64,000 nt of DNA from Caballeronia calidae (GCF_900044055.2 NZ_FCOX02000016.1:1-64000); one strand, 5' to 3'; positions 18,701-28,742 are shown, numbered from the stretch's first letter. Notes: generated from the sequence alone by a model not told the origin. Numbers and translations: made by a program.

Positions 18701-19156
18701 TTACAGGTGAGACGCGGCGGCGCGGCGGGCCTGGACGGAAAGCTGGCGGAAGGTGTCGGCATCGACGGAATCGGCCGCGACGACGAGGGTGTCGCGGCGT
18801 CCGCGCGCATCGAGCAGCGTCAGCGCGAGCAGGCGCCCGCTCCATTGCGCGCATCCCGCGATGCGCATGTGCCGCATTTCGCCGGTTCGGCTGCGGATCG
18901 TGAGGCCGTCCGAATGCAGGCTGATCGCCGACGGCTGTGCGCGCATCCATCGATACGATGCGAGCCCGAGCGCCGCAAGCGTCGCGGCGCACGCCACGGC
19001 CGCATCCCCGGCGTGCTGGGCGTGCGCGAGCACGCACTGGAATACCGACGCACCCGCGACGCACGCGAATGCGAACATCGCGCCCAGCAGAAAACGCGAC
19101 GGCCGCATCGCGACGCCTTCGTCACGATGCGGCCGATTCACGCGCGCGCCCGTCAT
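18701..19156 (-). CDS. YgfX-like membrane protein
   Basis: A 151-residue protein with two closely spaced hydrophobic helices near the N-terminus (FLLGAMFAFACVAGASVF and AAVACAATLAALGLASY) followed by a soluble C-terminal part ending in ADSVDADTFRQLSVQ. This shape, and the C-terminal DxxDADxFR pattern, resemble the YgfX/CptA family (PF07254). That family was named from E. coli, where it was described as a toxin-like membrane protein; no adjacent SdhE-like partner is seen here. The start could also be the internal ATG at residue 17. It lies between fabF and rpoE. Confidence 0.65.
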   Translation of the reverse strand: MTGARVNRPHRDEGVAMRPSRFLLGAMFAFACVAGASVFQCVLAHAQHAGDAAVACAATLAALGLASYRWMRAQPSAISLHSDGLTIRSRTGEMRHMRIAGCAQWSGRLLALTLLDARGRRDTLVVAADSVDADTFRQLSVQARRAAASHL

Positions 19157-19187
19157 GCCGAACTCCGTGATGACGAGCGCGCCGTGC

Positions 19188-20426
19188 TCAGTGGCGCTTG
19201 AAGACGAGCGAGCCGTTCGTGCCGCCGAAGCCGAACGAGTTCTTCACCGCCACGTCGATCTTCATCTCCCGCGCAGTGTTCGCGCAGTAGTCCAGGTCGC
19301 ATTGCGGGTCCTGATTGAAGATGTTGATGGTCGGCGGCGACACCTGATTGTGGATCGCCAGCACCGTGAACACCGATTCCAGGCCGCCCGCGCCGCCCAG
19401 CAGGTGGCCGGTCATCGACTTGGTGGAGTTCACGACGACGTTCTTCGCCGCATCGCCGAGGGCGCGCTTGATGCCGATGGTTTCCGCGATGTCGCCGAGC
19501 GGCGTCGAGGTGCCGTGCGCGTTCACGTAGTTCACCTGGTCGGCGTTGACCTGCGCGTTCTTCAGCGCGTTGACCATCGCGCGGCGGCCGCCGTCGCCGT
19601 CTTCGGGCGGTGCGGTCATGTGATACGCGTCGCCGCTCATGCCGTAGCCGAGCACTTCCGCGTAGATCTTCGCGCCGCGCTTCTTCGCATGCTCGTACTC
19701 TTCGAGCACCATCACGCCCGCGCCTTCGCCGAGCACGAAGCCGTCGCGGTCGGTGTCCCACGGACGGCTCGCTGTCGCGGGGTCATCGTTGCGCTGCGAG
19801 AGCGCGCGCGCCGCCGCGAAACCGCCGATGCCGAGCGGCGAAACCGTGGCTTCCGCGCCGCCCGCGATCATCACGTCGGCGTCGCCGTATTCGATGAGAC
19901 GCGACGCCTCGCCGATGCAGTGCAGGCCGGTGGTGCAGGCCGTGACCATCGACAGGTTCGGGCCCTTCAGGCCGAAGCGGATCGACAGATGGCCGGAGAT
20001 CATGTTGATGATCGATGCCGGCACGAAGAACGGCGAGATGCGGCGCGGACCGCGATTGAGCAGCTCGGTCTGCGTGACTTCGATCATCGGCAGGCCGCCG
20101 ATGCCCGAGCCGACCACGACGCCCACGCGTTCCGAATTTTCATCGGTGATTTCGAGGCCGCTGTCCTGCATGGCCTGCACGCCCGCGGCGAAGCCGTAAT
20201 GGATGAAGGTATCCATATGACGTGCTTCCTTGGCGGGCATGTAGTCTTCGATATTGAAGCCCTTCACCTCGCCCGCGAAACGCGTGGAAAAGTTCGTTGC
20301 GTCGAACTTCGTGATATTGGCGATGCCCGACTTGCCCGCGACCAGATTGGCCCAGCCGTCGGCAACAGTATTGCCGACAGGCGACACGAGCCCCAGGCCT
20401 GTAACAACAACTCGACGACGGCTCAC
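19188..20426 (-). CDS. fabF: 3-oxoacyl-[ACP] synthase II
   Basis: Elongating condensing enzyme of type II fatty-acid synthesis, joining malonyl-ACP to acyl-ACP and important for unsaturated chains. The thiolase-fold catalytic Cys lies in [13 protein letters not shown] (near residue 165), with His in [11 protein letters not shown] (near 305) and His in [13 protein letters not shown] (near 340). It has 412 residues. It follows acpP after a 143-bp gap holding a terminator-like hairpin, so its expression is probably lower than that of acpP. Confidence 0.98.
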   Translation of the reverse strand: MSRRRVVVTGLGLVSPVGNTVADGWANLVAGKSGIANITKFDATNFSTRFAGEVKGFNIEDYMPAKEARHMDTFIHYGFAAGVQAMQDSGLEITDENSERVGVVVGSGIGGLPMIEVTQTELLNRGPRRISPFFVPASIINMISGHLSIRFGLKGPNLSMVTACTTGLHCIGEASRLIEYGDADVMIAGGAEATVSPLGIGGFAAARALSQRNDDPATASRPWDTDRDGFVLGEGAGVMVLEEYEHAKKRGAKIYAEVLGYGMSGDAYHMTAPPEDGDGGRRAMVNALKNAQVNADQVNYVNAHGTSTPLGDIAETIGIKRALGDAAKNVVVNSTKSMTGHLLGGAGGLESVFTVLAIHNQVSPPTINIFNQDPQCDLDYCANTAREMKIDVAVKNSFGFGGTNGSLVFKRH

Positions 20427-20449
20427 GGTAACCCCTTATCCATAGAATG

Positions 20450-20504
20450 ACGAAAAACAAAAGCCACAGCGGCCACAGGAAACCGCCCTGTGTGCCCTGT
20501 GGCT
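20450..20504 (-). terminator. Attenuator-like terminator between acpP and fabF
   Basis: On the minus strand AGCCACAG (20497-20504) pairs with CTGTGGCT (20462-20469), followed at once by TTTTGTTTTTCG. The position, after acpP and before fabF, would let abundant acpP mRNA end here with partial read-through into fabF. Confidence 0.6.
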
Positions 20505-20569
20505 GTCAAATCGGTCTGCAGCGACGAAACATCAACTGATTGAGCGATGAGTCGCTGGCGCGTCCGGCC

Positions 20570-20809
20570 TTAGGCCTTGACGTTCGCGCGAGCGTAGTCG
20601 ATCGCCTGCTGAACCGTGGTGATCTTTTCGGCCTCTTCATCGGGGATTTCCATGCCGAATTCGTCTTCCAGCGCCATCACGAGTTCGACCGTATCGAGCG
20701 AGTCAGCGCCCAGATCGTTCACGAACGAAGCTTCGTTCTTGATTTCGGCTTCCGCCACGCCCAGTTGTTCGGCGACGATCTTCTTCACGCGCTGTTCGAT
20801 GTTGTCCAT
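20570..20809 (-). CDS. acpP: Acyl carrier protein
   Basis: The 79-residue acidic four-helix carrier of acyl chains in fatty-acid synthesis. The phosphopantetheine attachment Ser is in [19 protein letters not shown] (near residue 37). It lies between fabG and fabF in the standard fabHDG-acpP-fabF order. A 250-bp gap upstream leaves room for a promoter of its own, as expected for one of the most abundant proteins. Good ribosome-binding site (GGAGGG on the minus strand at about 20816-20821). Confidence 0.99.
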
Positions 20810-21059
20810 GCAGCCCTCCGAGGGGAAAAAAGTTCAAAAATACGAGTGCGCGCATTTTATCAGGTTTGGACCCGCAAAATACGGCGCGTCAGTTCCATGC
20901 TCCGCCGCCCGGTGCGCTTCATCAAGAGCGCTGCCGATTGCGGTGCATCGATTCTTCACTGTCGCGCTGAAGCGGTGCGCACGAAGCTCTTTTGAGCATT
21001 TTGCGCGCCCGTCCCGGCGCGGATATTAAGCGAAATTCGGCGAAATGCCTATTACGGCA

Positions 21060-21800
21060 TTACATATACATGCCGCCGTTCACATGCAGCGTCGTGCCGG
21101 TGATATACCCGGCGAACGGCGATGCCAGGAACGCCACGGCATGCGCGATATCTTCGGGCGCGCCCAGGCGGCCGAGCGGGATCTGGGCAGTGAGCGCGGT
21201 GCGCTGCTCTTCGGGCAGAACCTTGGTCATGTCGGTGTCGATGAAGCCCGGCGCGATGCAGTTCACGGTGATGCCGCGGCTGCCGATTTCACGCGCGAGC
21301 GCGCGCGTCATCCCGGCGACGCCGGCCTTCGCGGCCGCGTAGTTCGCCTGACCCGGATTGCCCGACGAGCCCACCACCGACGTGATGTTGATGATGCGGC
21401 CGCCGCGCGCCTTCATCATCGGGCGCAGCACGGCGCGCGACAGGCGGAAGACCGCGCGCAGGTTCGTGTCGATGACGGCGTCGAACTCGTCGTCCTTCAT
21501 GCGCATCGCGAGCTGGTCCTTCGTGATGCCCGCATTGTTCACGAGGATGTTCAAGCCGCCGAATTCCTTCACGATGCCGTCGATGAACGCATCGCCCGCG
21601 GCGGCGTCGTTGACGTTCAGCACCGCGCCGCGGCCCTTCGCGCCCGCTTGCTGCAACGCTTCGCCGATGCCGGCGGCGCCGCTTTCGCTGGTCGCCGTGC
21701 CAATGACGGTGGCGCCCTGCTTCGCGAGCTCGAGCGCGATCGCGCGCCCGATGCCGCGCGACGCGCCCGTGACGATTGCTACTTGATTTTCGAGGCTCAT
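21060..21800 (-). CDS. fabG: 3-oxoacyl-[ACP] reductase
   Basis: NADPH-dependent short-chain reductase, the first reduction of each elongation cycle. It has the TGASRGIGRAIA nucleotide motif, NNAGIT, the catalytic Ser in ITSVVGSSGN and YxxxK in ANYAAAKAG. It has 246 residues from ATG 21800, preceded by AAGGAA; an upstream in-frame start at 21818 is unlikely. The 250 bp between its stop and acpP hold no gene that I can see. Confidence 0.98.
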   Translation of the reverse strand: MSLENQVAIVTGASRGIGRAIALELAKQGATVIGTATSESGAAGIGEALQQAGAKGRGAVLNVNDAAAGDAFIDGIVKEFGGLNILVNNAGITKDQLAMRMKDDEFDAVIDTNLRAVFRLSRAVLRPMMKARGGRIINITSVVGSSGNPGQANYAAAKAGVAGMTRALAREIGSRGITVNCIAPGFIDTDMTKVLPEEQRTALTAQIPLGRLGAPEDIAHAVAFLASPFAGYITGTTLHVNGGMYM

Positions 21801-21821
21801 ATTCAGTTCCTTAACCAACGA

Positions 21822-22754
21822 TCACGCAGCGATCAGTTTGCGCGTTTCTTCGAGCGACGCCGGATCGAAGATCGAGCCGCCGACGAGATTGCCGTCGATG
21901 CGCTTCGTCAGACCCGCGAGCACCTTGCCCGGACCGCATTCGATGACGTGCGTGACGCCATCCTTCGCCATCGCCTGCACGCACTCGACCCAGCGCACCG
22001 GACCCGCGGCCTGACGCACCAGCGCATCCTTGATCGCGGCGGGATCGGAAACCACGGCGACGTCGACGTTATTGATCAGCGGAATCTGCGGCGCCTTGAT
22101 CTCGACCTTGGCGAGATAGTCGCGCAATTGATCCGACGCGGGCTTCAGCAGCGACGAGTGGAACGGCGCGGACACCGGCAGCGGCAGCGCACGCTTCGCG
22201 CCCTTCGCCTTCGCCACTTCGCACGCCTTCTCGACCGCGGCCTTCGAACCGGCGATCACCACTTGCGCGGGCGCATTGAAGTTCACCGCTTCGACCACAC
22301 CCGCCGACGAGGCTTCGGCGCACACGGCGCGCACCGTGTCGTCGTCGAGACCGAGGATCGCGGCCATGCCGCCTTCGCCCACCGGCACGGCGCTTTGCAT
22401 CGCCTGCGCGCGAAAGCGCACGAGCGGCACGGCGTCGGCGAACGCGAGCGCACCCGCCGCGACGAGCGCGGTGTACTCACCGAGGCTGTGGCCCGCGACG
22501 AGCGCAGGCTTCAGACCCGTTTCCTTTTCCCACACGCGGTAGATCGCGTACGCCGCCGTCAGCATGACGGGCTGCGTGTTCGTCGTCAGGTTCAGCTCTT
22601 CCGCCGGACCTTCGGCGATCAGCTTGCCGAGGTCCTGGCCGAGCGCGTCGGAGGCCTGCTGCACGGTCTCGCGCACGATGGCGTGATCGGCGAATGCATT
22701 GAGCATGCCGATCGATTGCGAGCCCTGTCCGGGGAAAACGAACGCAAATTCCAT
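21822..22754 (-). CDS. fabD: Malonyl-CoA:ACP transacylase
   Basis: Loads malonyl groups on ACP to feed FabH and FabF. The N-terminal FAFVFPGQGSQSIGM is diagnostic; the nucleophilic Ser is in VAGHSLGEYTAL (near residue 92) and the catalytic His in PVSAPFHSSLL (near 200). It has 310 residues from ATG 22754, which has a GAGG ribosome-binding site; ten upstream codons are also open. It is 21 bp from fabG. Confidence 0.98.
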   Translation of the reverse strand: MEFAFVFPGQGSQSIGMLNAFADHAIVRETVQQASDALGQDLGKLIAEGPAEELNLTTNTQPVMLTAAYAIYRVWEKETGLKPALVAGHSLGEYTALVAAGALAFADAVPLVRFRAQAMQSAVPVGEGGMAAILGLDDDTVRAVCAEASSAGVVEAVNFNAPAQVVIAGSKAAVEKACEVAKAKGAKRALPLPVSAPFHSSLLKPASDQLRDYLAKVEIKAPQIPLINNVDVAVVSDPAAIKDALVRQAAGPVRWVECVQAMAKDGVTHVIECGPGKVLAGLTKRIDGNLVGGSIFDPASLEETRKLIAA

Positions 22755-22873
22755 ATCGTCCTCGTTGATTGGAATGATCCGCATGTCCTCATGGACCGCG
22801 CGCTGGAGCAGCGCGCGGGGTCAGCGATGAAGAGGGATCAGTTACGAATAGGTAGAGGGATTTGATCAGCGAA

Positions 22874-23863
22874 TCAGTAGCGGATGACCGACGCGCCCCA
22901 CGTGAAGCCGCCGCCCACGCCTTCGATCAGCACGTTGTCGCCGCGCTTGATGCGGCCGTCGCGCACGGCGACGTCGAACGCGAGCGGAATCGATGCCGCC
23001 GACGTATTGCCGTGCTCGCCGACGGTGACCACCATGCGCTCGGGCGGCAGATGCAGCTTGCGCGCCGTGCTCTGCATGATGCGGATATTGGCCTGATGCG
23101 GAATCAGCCAGTCGATGTCTTCCGGCGTGAGCTTCGCCTTGTCGAGCGCTTCGAGCGCGACCTTTTCGAGCACGTTGACCGCGAGCTTGAACACCGCCTG
23201 GCCGTCCATGTGCAGGAATGCGCTGCCCTGAACCACGCCGCCGTTCACGTTGCCCGGCGTGCAGAGAATGTCGGAGTAGCTGCCGTCCGCGTGCAGCGCG
23301 CTCGACAGCACGCCCGCCTCTTCGGATGCCTGCAGCACGACCGCGCCCGCGCCGTCGCCGAACAGCACGCAGGTGGTGCGGTCGTTGAAATCGAGGATGC
23401 GCGAGAAGGTCTCCGCGCCGACGACGAGCGCCGTGCGGTTCAGGCCGCTGCGAATGAAGCTGTCGGCGGTCGCGACGCCGTAGGCGAAGCCCGAGCACAC
23501 GGCCTGCACGTCGAAGGCGGCACCGTTGTTCTTGATGCCGAGCTTGTTCTGCAGCAGGCACGCCGTGCTCGGAAACACGAAGTCAGGTGTCGAAGTCGCG
23601 ACGATGATCAGATCGATCGATTGCGGATCGACGCCCGCCGCTTCGATGGCCTTCTGCGATGCGATGAGCGCGAGCTCGCTCGTGGTTTGATCGGGAGCCG
23701 CGAAGTGACGCGCATGAATGCCGGTGCGCGCGACGATCCATTCGTCACTCGTCTCGACGCCCTGCTTCGCGAGACGGTCCGCCAAGTCCTGATTCGTGAC
23801 GCGCTCGGACGGCAGGTAGCTGCCGGTGCCCAGCACGCGAGAGTAAAGATTGGATTGAGCCAT
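22874..23863 (-). CDS. fabH: 3-oxoacyl-[ACP] synthase III
   Basis: Starts fatty-acid synthesis by condensing acetyl-CoA with malonyl-ACP. The catalytic Cys is in [11 protein letters not shown] (near residue 122), the His in [11 protein letters not shown] (near 256) and the Asn in [12 protein letters not shown] (near 286). It has 329 residues. Its start codon overlaps the plsX stop by one base (TAATG), suggesting coupled translation. It belongs to the plsX-fabH-fabD-fabG group. Confidence 0.98.
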   Translation of the reverse strand: MAQSNLYSRVLGTGSYLPSERVTNQDLADRLAKQGVETSDEWIVARTGIHARHFAAPDQTTSELALIASQKAIEAAGVDPQSIDLIIVATSTPDFVFPSTACLLQNKLGIKNNGAAFDVQAVCSGFAYGVATADSFIRSGLNRTALVVGAETFSRILDFNDRTTCVLFGDGAGAVVLQASEEAGVLSSALHADGSYSDILCTPGNVNGGVVQGSAFLHMDGQAVFKLAVNVLEKVALEALDKAKLTPEDIDWLIPHQANIRIMQSTARKLHLPPERMVVTVGEHGNTSAASIPLAFDVAVRDGRIKRGDNVLIEGVGGGFTWGASVIRY

Positions 23864-25035
23864 TATGCCTTCGAATGTAGCGCCGTACCGGACTCGTCCG
23901 GCGGGTTCGGCTGCGAGTTGGGCGATGAAGCGGGCGATGAAGCGGGCGGTGAAGCGGCCTGCTGGATCGATTGATCCGCGGCAGCCGACGCATCGGCCGC
24001 GGGAGCGTTCGCCTCGGCCTCGCGCGCGGCGGGCGCATTTTCTTCCATCGCGCGCACCAGGCGTTCGAGCACGCCATTTTTGACGGCATCATACCCGCGT
24101 TTGATAGCCCACTCAAACCCGAAGGCCTCGGCCGAGCCGTGGCTCTTGATGACGAGTCCGCGCAGTCCGAGCAACGCCGCGCCGTTGTATTGCGCGGGAT
24201 CGACACGCTTCTTGAAACGCTTGAGCACGGGCAGCGCGACGAGCGCCATCAGCTTCGAAGCGAAGTTGCGGCTGAACTCTTCCTTGATGATGTCGGCGAG
24301 CATCTTCGCGAGACCTTCGGAAGTCTTCAGCGCGACATTGCCGACGAAGCCGTCGCACACGACGACGTCCGTCGTGCCTTTATAGATGTCGTTGCCTTCC
24401 ACGTTGCCGTAGAAGTTGAGCGTGCTCGCGCGCAGGAGCTCGCCCGCGCGCTTGATCGTTTCGTTGCCCTTGATGACTTCTTCGCCGATGTTGAGCAGGC
24501 CGATGGTGGGCCGCTCGCGGCCTTCGATCGCCGATACGAGCGCGTGGCCCATCTCGGCGAACTGCAGGAGATGCTCCGGCTCGCAATCGACGTTGGCGCC
24601 GAGGTCGAGCACGGTGGTGTAGCCCTTCTGACTCGGCATCGCGAACGCGATGGCGGGACGCTCGATGCCGGCGAGCGTCTTCAGCACATAGCGCGACACC
24701 GCCATGAGCGCGCCGGTATTGCCGGCGGAAATGCAGGTCTGCGCCTCGCCGTCCTTCACGAGGTTGAGCGCGACGCGCATCGACGAATCTTTTTTCTTGC
24801 GCAGCGCGACCTCGACCGGGTCGTCCATCGCGACGATTTCGCTTGCGGGAACGACGCTCAGGCGGGACTCGTCGAGCGCCTTGCACTTCTTGAGCTGGGC
24901 GCGGATGGCCTGCTCGATACCGACGAGCATCAGGTGCGCGTCGGGATGCGAGCGCACGAAATTGACGGCAGCGGGAACGGTCACGGCCGGACCGTGGTCG
25001 CCTCCCATGCAGTCGATGGTTATCTTTACAGTCAT
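23863..25035 (-). CDS. plsX: Phosphate acyltransferase PlsX
   Basis: Converts acyl-ACP to acyl-phosphate, the donor for PlsY at the head of phospholipid synthesis. It begins with [12 protein letters not shown] and has [17 protein letters not shown] in the body. The family core ends near residue 340; the last 50 residues are rich in Ala, Pro and Ser and probably disordered, including a short repeated SSPASSP stretch, so the protein (390 residues) is longer than the usual 340-360. It lies between rpmF and fabH. Confidence 0.97.
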   Translation of the reverse strand: MTVKITIDCMGGDHGPAVTVPAAVNFVRSHPDAHLMLVGIEQAIRAQLKKCKALDESRLSVVPASEIVAMDDPVEVALRKKKDSSMRVALNLVKDGEAQTCISAGNTGALMAVSRYVLKTLAGIERPAIAFAMPSQKGYTTVLDLGANVDCEPEHLLQFAEMGHALVSAIEGRERPTIGLLNIGEEVIKGNETIKRAGELLRASTLNFYGNVEGNDIYKGTTDVVVCDGFVGNVALKTSEGLAKMLADIIKEEFSRNFASKLMALVALPVLKRFKKRVDPAQYNGAALLGLRGLVIKSHGSAEAFGFEWAIKRGYDAVKNGVLERLVRAMEENAPAAREAEANAPAADASAAADQSIQQAASPPASSPASSPNSQPNPPDESGTALHSKA

Positions 25036-25173
25036 GGAACGCGACGAATTTCGGGCACAAAAAAGCGGCAGTGAAATGCCGCCTTCTCGTCGTACCGGGA
25101 AAGTGTCAAGAGCAAGCTGCGCCCGCGTGACCGCGAAACGGTTCCGACAAGCGCATCAAGCGTCGATGAACGC

Positions 25174-25353
25174 TTAGTCGTTCTTCGTCTTGACGACTTT
25201 CTTGCCACGATAGTAGCCGTTCGGGCTCACGTGGTGACGCAGATGCACTTCGCCCGTGCTCGGCTCGACGGCCAGCGGAGCGCCCGTCAGGAAGTCGTGG
25301 GAACGGTGCATGCCGCGCTTCGACGGCGACTTCTTGTTTTGCTGAACTGCCAT
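25174..25353 (-). CDS. rpmF: 50S ribosomal protein L32
   Basis: A 59-residue ribosomal protein, starting [20 protein letters not shown] and ending in a Lys-rich tail. It has the [12 protein letters not shown] motif of the cysteine-free form of bL32, so it needs no structural zinc. A GGAG ribosome-binding site precedes the ATG. It stands between yceD and plsX, the conserved order yceD-rpmF-plsX-fab that ties ribosome and lipid synthesis. Confidence 0.97.
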   Translation of the reverse strand: MAVQQNKKSPSKRGMHRSHDFLTGAPLAVEPSTGEVHLRHHVSPNGYYRGKKVVKTKND

Positions 25354-25471
25354 GATTACTCCAGAAAAATTTTGCGAATTCTAACACAGCCCGATCCGCC
25401 GACAGCCCTCGGCCGTTCGGCCATCGGGTGCGCACATCGCGCTACCGTTTGTTGCGTGCTACAAAATCATT

Positions 25472-26095
25472 TCAGTGCTTCTTGCCGCCGGGGCCGCCCT
25501 GTTTGAGCTTCTCCAACGCGGCAAACGGATTCGGCTTTTCTTCCTGTTCCGCTGCACCGCTTTCATCCGACTCGTCGTCCGCATCGCCCGGAAGCAAGCT
25601 TTCGTGGACCTCGGGACACACGTTGTGCTTCGGCACGAGCGGCAAGGACAGCAACAGTTCCTCTTCGATCAAGTCGACGAGATCGAACTGGCGCGAACCC
25701 ACGATCACTTCGACTTCATCGTCGTCGAGCGGAAATTCGTCCGCCTCTTCCTCCGTCGCCACGATCCGATAGGTTGCATCGACATCGAGATGCTGCGAAT
25801 ACGGCTGAAGACAGCGCTGGCACGTGAGCCACACCGAACCGTGCACCGCGAGGCGCAGATAAGGCTGCGGCGCTTCCGTGCCGTCGTCCTGCAGTTCCGG
25901 CTGGGTCGAACCCTCGCCCTGCCACGTGAACGCGACGTCGCCATCTGGCGCATCTGCCGGTACTTCGGCTAACATGCGCGGCATCTGCGACATACGCAGC
26001 GCGCCGGCCGCCTGCCTGCCGCTCTTGGCGAAATCGTAAATGTCGAGCGCGCGCGGATCGGCGGGGCTCACAGGTTTGCCAGGATTCTGAGTCAT
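25472..26095 (-). CDS. yceD: YceD/DUF177 protein
   Basis: A 207-residue protein of the DUF177 family, required for normal 23S rRNA accumulation in E. coli and plants. The conserved CQRCLQPY lies near residue 91 and the second conserved part near LVPKHNVCPE (around 160). The middle and end are strongly acidic. I chose the ATG at 26095 (MTQNPGKPVSP); the frame is open about 60 codons further upstream, but that part is unlike the family. It is always found with rpmF, which follows it here. Confidence 0.92.
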   Translation of the reverse strand: MTQNPGKPVSPADPRALDIYDFAKSGRQAAGALRMSQMPRMLAEVPADAPDGDVAFTWQGEGSTQPELQDDGTEAPQPYLRLAVHGSVWLTCQRCLQPYSQHLDVDATYRIVATEEEADEFPLDDDEVEVIVGSRQFDLVDLIEEELLLSLPLVPKHNVCPEVHESLLPGDADDESDESGAAEQEEKPNPFAALEKLKQGGPGGKKH

Positions 26096-26411
26096 GTGCG
26101 CTCCTGCTTGGCCTTGCTTGGTTAGTGCTTCCGGTGGGTGAGCGTTCAGTATGCACCGCGGCGCCGTATACAGCAGGCGTGGCTTGCCCGAATTTGCATC
26201 GAGCCGGCATTCGTGCTTCGTGACGTGCTTCATGACGCATTGGGCGCCTGCAAGCCGCTGCCACCGGGTCATCGGCGTTGCATAGAGAGCTCCTGCTACG
26301 CACGTACCGATGAAAAGCCCAAAATCATATCGGCTTTATTCTTTCGAGTCAAATACTTAAGGGCTTGCCCGCCGCCTGTCGTTTTTACACTCATTTTTGC
26401 TGATTCGCTTT
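26096..26411. promoter_or_regulatory. Divergent intergenic region, yceD / yceF
   Basis: A 316-bp gap from which two transcription units leave in opposite directions: the 22-gene leftward run and the yceF pair rightwards. On the minus strand TGTATACG (26164-26171) is a possible -10 region for the leftward run. I see no coding sequence, repeat or clear -35. Confidence 0.4.
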
Positions 26412-27035
26412 ATGTCCGAAGCCTCAAAAAAGCCGCCGCGCCTGGTTCTGGCGTCGAGTTCACCTTATCGGCGCGAATTGCTCGAACGCCTGCGCATTCC
26501 GTTCGATGCCCTCTCGCCCGACATCGACGAGACGCCGCTCGCCGGCGAAACGCCCGAAGCGACGGCCGTGCGGCTGTCGATCGCCAAGGCGCGCGCCACG
26601 GCAGCGCGCATCGACGCTGACGCCGGAGCCGGCGTGCTCGTGATCGGCTCCGACCAGGTCGCGACCTTCGACGGCAAGCAGATCGGCAAGCCCGGCACGC
26701 ACGAAAAAGCCTTCGCGCAGCTTCAGGCGATGCGTGGCCGCAGCGTCGAGTTCCATAGTGCGCTGTGTCTGTTCGACAGCCGCACCGGCGAAGCGCAATC
26801 CGCCGATATCGTCACGCGCGTGCGCTTTCGCCACTACTCGGATGCGCAGATCGAGGCTTATCTGCGCGCCGAGACGCCTTACGACTGCGCCGGCAGCGCG
26901 AAGGCGGAAGGTTTGGGCATCGCGCTCCTGGAAGCGATCGAATCCGACGATCCGACGGCGCTCATCGGCTTGCCGCTGATCGCGCTGACGGGCATGCTCG
27001 CGCACGCCGGGTATCCGGTTCTGGGGGCAGCATGA
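26412..27035 (+). CDS. yceF: 7-methyl-GTP pyrophosphatase (Maf/YceF)
   Basis: A Maf-fold nucleotide pyrophosphatase of 207 residues. It begins with LVLASSSPYRRELLERL and has the catalytic Asp in VIGSDQVATFDG. The ending SDDPTALIGLPLIALTGML fits the YceF subgroup, which cleaves m7GTP, better than the dTTP/UTP group. The start is ATG 26412; an in-frame start at 26397 would add five residues. It overlaps the next gene in ATGA. In E. coli yceF also borders yceD-rpmF. Confidence 0.93.
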   Translation: MSEASKKPPRLVLASSSPYRRELLERLRIPFDALSPDIDETPLAGETPEATAVRLSIAKARATAARIDADAGAGVLVIGSDQVATFDGKQIGKPGTHEKAFAQLQAMRGRSVEFHSALCLFDSRTGEAQSADIVTRVRFRHYSDAQIEAYLRAETPYDCAGSAKAEGLGIALLEAIESDDPTALIGLPLIALTGMLAHAGYPVLGAA

Positions 27036-27751
27036 GCGGCATTCTCTATCTGATCCCGAATACGCTCGGCGAAGGCGACTCCGCCGCGCTCGCACACGTT
27101 CTCCCCGAGCCGGTGCGCGCGCAGGCCGCCGCGCTCGCGTACTACATCGGCGAAAACGCGAAGACGACGCGCGCGTTCCTGAAAAAGGTGGGCACGGAAC
27201 GGCCGATCCAGGAAATCGAGGTGCGCGAACTGAACGTCAACACGCCGCCCGCCGACATCGACAAGCTGCTCGCGCCGATTCTCGCCGGCACCGACGCAGG
27301 TCTCGTCTCCGAAGCCGGCTGTCCCGCCGTGGCCGATCCGGGCGCCCTGCTCGTGCGGCGCGCGCATCAGCGCGGCGTGAAAGTGGTGCCGTTCGTCGGT
27401 CCGAGCTCGATTCTGCTCGCGCTGATGGCCTCGGGCATGAACGGCCAGAGCTTCGCGTTCAACGGTTATTTGCCGGTGGACGCCGGCGAGCGCGGCAAGC
27501 GACTTCGCGAACTGGAGCAACTGTCGCGCAAAGCCAATCAGACGCAGATTTTCATCGAGACGCCCTATCGCAACCGGGCGATGCTCGACACGCTGATCGC
27601 CACGTGCGCGCCGTCGACGCTGATCTGTGTCGCGGTGGATCTGACGCTGCCGGCGGAAACCATCGTCACGCGCACCGCGGCGGACTGGAAGAAGCAGGCC
27701 GCGCCGGACCTGCACAAGCGCCCGGCGATCTTCCTGCTGCTGGCGTCGTAA
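27032..27751 (+). CDS. SAM-dependent methyltransferase, tetrapyrrole-methylase fold
   Basis: A 239-residue protein of the RsmI/tetrapyrrole-methylase superfamily. Seen are GILYLIPNTLGEG at the start, the family loop VSEAGCPAVADPGALLVRRA and the SAM-site stretch VPFVGPSSILLALMASGMNG. It is shorter than RsmI (about 280 residues) and lacks the RsmI C-terminal part, so it is probably a paralogue; the substrate is unknown. It ends 3 bp from the convergent sppA. Coupled to yceF by a 4-bp overlap. Confidence 0.85.
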   Translation: MSGILYLIPNTLGEGDSAALAHVLPEPVRAQAAALAYYIGENAKTTRAFLKKVGTERPIQEIEVRELNVNTPPADIDKLLAPILAGTDAGLVSEAGCPAVADPGALLVRRAHQRGVKVVPFVGPSSILLALMASGMNGQSFAFNGYLPVDAGERGKRLRELEQLSRKANQTQIFIETPYRNRAMLDTLIATCAPSTLICVAVDLTLPAETIVTRTAADWKKQAAPDLHKRPAIFLLLAS

Positions 27752-27754
27752 GGA

Positions 27755-28717
27755 TCAGCGCAACTGGAGCTTGCCGCCGAGCGTGAGCGCGCGCACGGCG
27801 GCATCGCCGACCGACGCGCCGAAGCGCTTCACCACGCGCTCGCTGATGCTCTCCTTCTGCGTGTAATCGACGATCTCCGGCTGCTTGATGATCTCGCGCG
27901 CGACGTAACTGGCGTCGCCGAAGCCATCGGCGAGACCGAGCTCGACGCTCTTCGCGCCCGTCCAGAACATGCCGGAGAAGAGCTCCGGATCATCCTTCAG
28001 ACGTTTGCCGCGCCCGAGCTTCACCGCGTCGATGAACTGTGTGTGGATCTGATCGAGCATTTCCTGCGCATGCGCGGTCATCTGCGGCGTTTCGGGCGAG
28101 AACGGGTCGAATGCGCCCTTGTTCGCGCCCGACGTGTGCATCCGGCGCTGGATGCCGAGCTTGTCCATCAGGCCGGTGAAGCCGAAGCCGTCCATCAGCA
28201 CGCCGATCGAGCCGACGATGCTCGCGCGATCGACGTAAATCTTGTCCGCCGCCGCCGCGACGTAATAACCGCCCGACGCGCACATGTCGTCGACGACGAC
28301 GTAAAGCGGCGTCTTCGGATACTTCACGCGCAGCCGCCGGATTTCGCCGTTGATGATGCCCGCCTGCACCGGACTGCCGCCCGGACTATTGATGCGCAGA
28401 ATCACGCCCGCCGTGTTCTCGTCCTCGAACGCGCTTTGCAGCGCGGCGTCGATGTTGTCCGCGCTCGCATCGCTGTTCGCGGAGATTTCGCCCTGGAGGT
28501 CGATCAGCGCGGTGTGCTTGCCCGCCTTCGCGACGCGATCGCCGGTGAAATCGAATACGCCCCACACGATCAGCGCGATCACGCCGAGGAACAGAAAGCG
28601 GAAGAAAATGCGCCAGCGCCGCGCGGCACGCTGCTCGCGAACGGCGGCCATGGCGATGCGTTCGAGCGCCTTGCGCTCCCAGTTGTCGTCGCCGCGTGGC
28701 GGAAAGTTGTCGGACAT
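27755..28717 (-). CDS. sppA: Signal peptide peptidase, S49 family (SppA type)
   Basis: An inner-membrane protease that cleaves released signal peptides. One membrane segment lies at about residues 38-55 (FFRFLFLGVIALIVWGVF). The catalytic Ser is in CASGGYYVAAAADKIY and the short-form protease domain ends by residue 250; the Lys is expected near YVDRASIVGSIG or just downstream, which I cannot assign exactly. It has 320 residues, the single-domain bacterial form. It is the last gene of rluC-gph-Rieske-sppA. Confidence 0.92.
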   Translation of the reverse strand: MSDNFPPRGDDNWERKALERIAMAAVREQRAARRWRIFFRFLFLGVIALIVWGVFDFTGDRVAKAGKHTALIDLQGEISANSDASADNIDAALQSAFEDENTAGVILRINSPGGSPVQAGIINGEIRRLRVKYPKTPLYVVVDDMCASGGYYVAAAADKIYVDRASIVGSIGVLMDGFGFTGLMDKLGIQRRMHTSGANKGAFDPFSPETPQMTAHAQEMLDQIHTQFIDAVKLGRGKRLKDDPELFSGMFWTGAKSVELGLADGFGDASYVAREIIKQPEIVDYTQKESISERVVKRFGASVGDAAVRALTLGGKLQLR

Positions 28718-28742
28718 GCGTGGTCAGTGGTGTGAAGAGGGA

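Noticed and set aside
18701-19156. A complete toxin-antitoxin pair around the YgfX-like gene
   Set aside because: No SdhE-like partner gene lies beside it; the family likeness alone does not make a toxin system.
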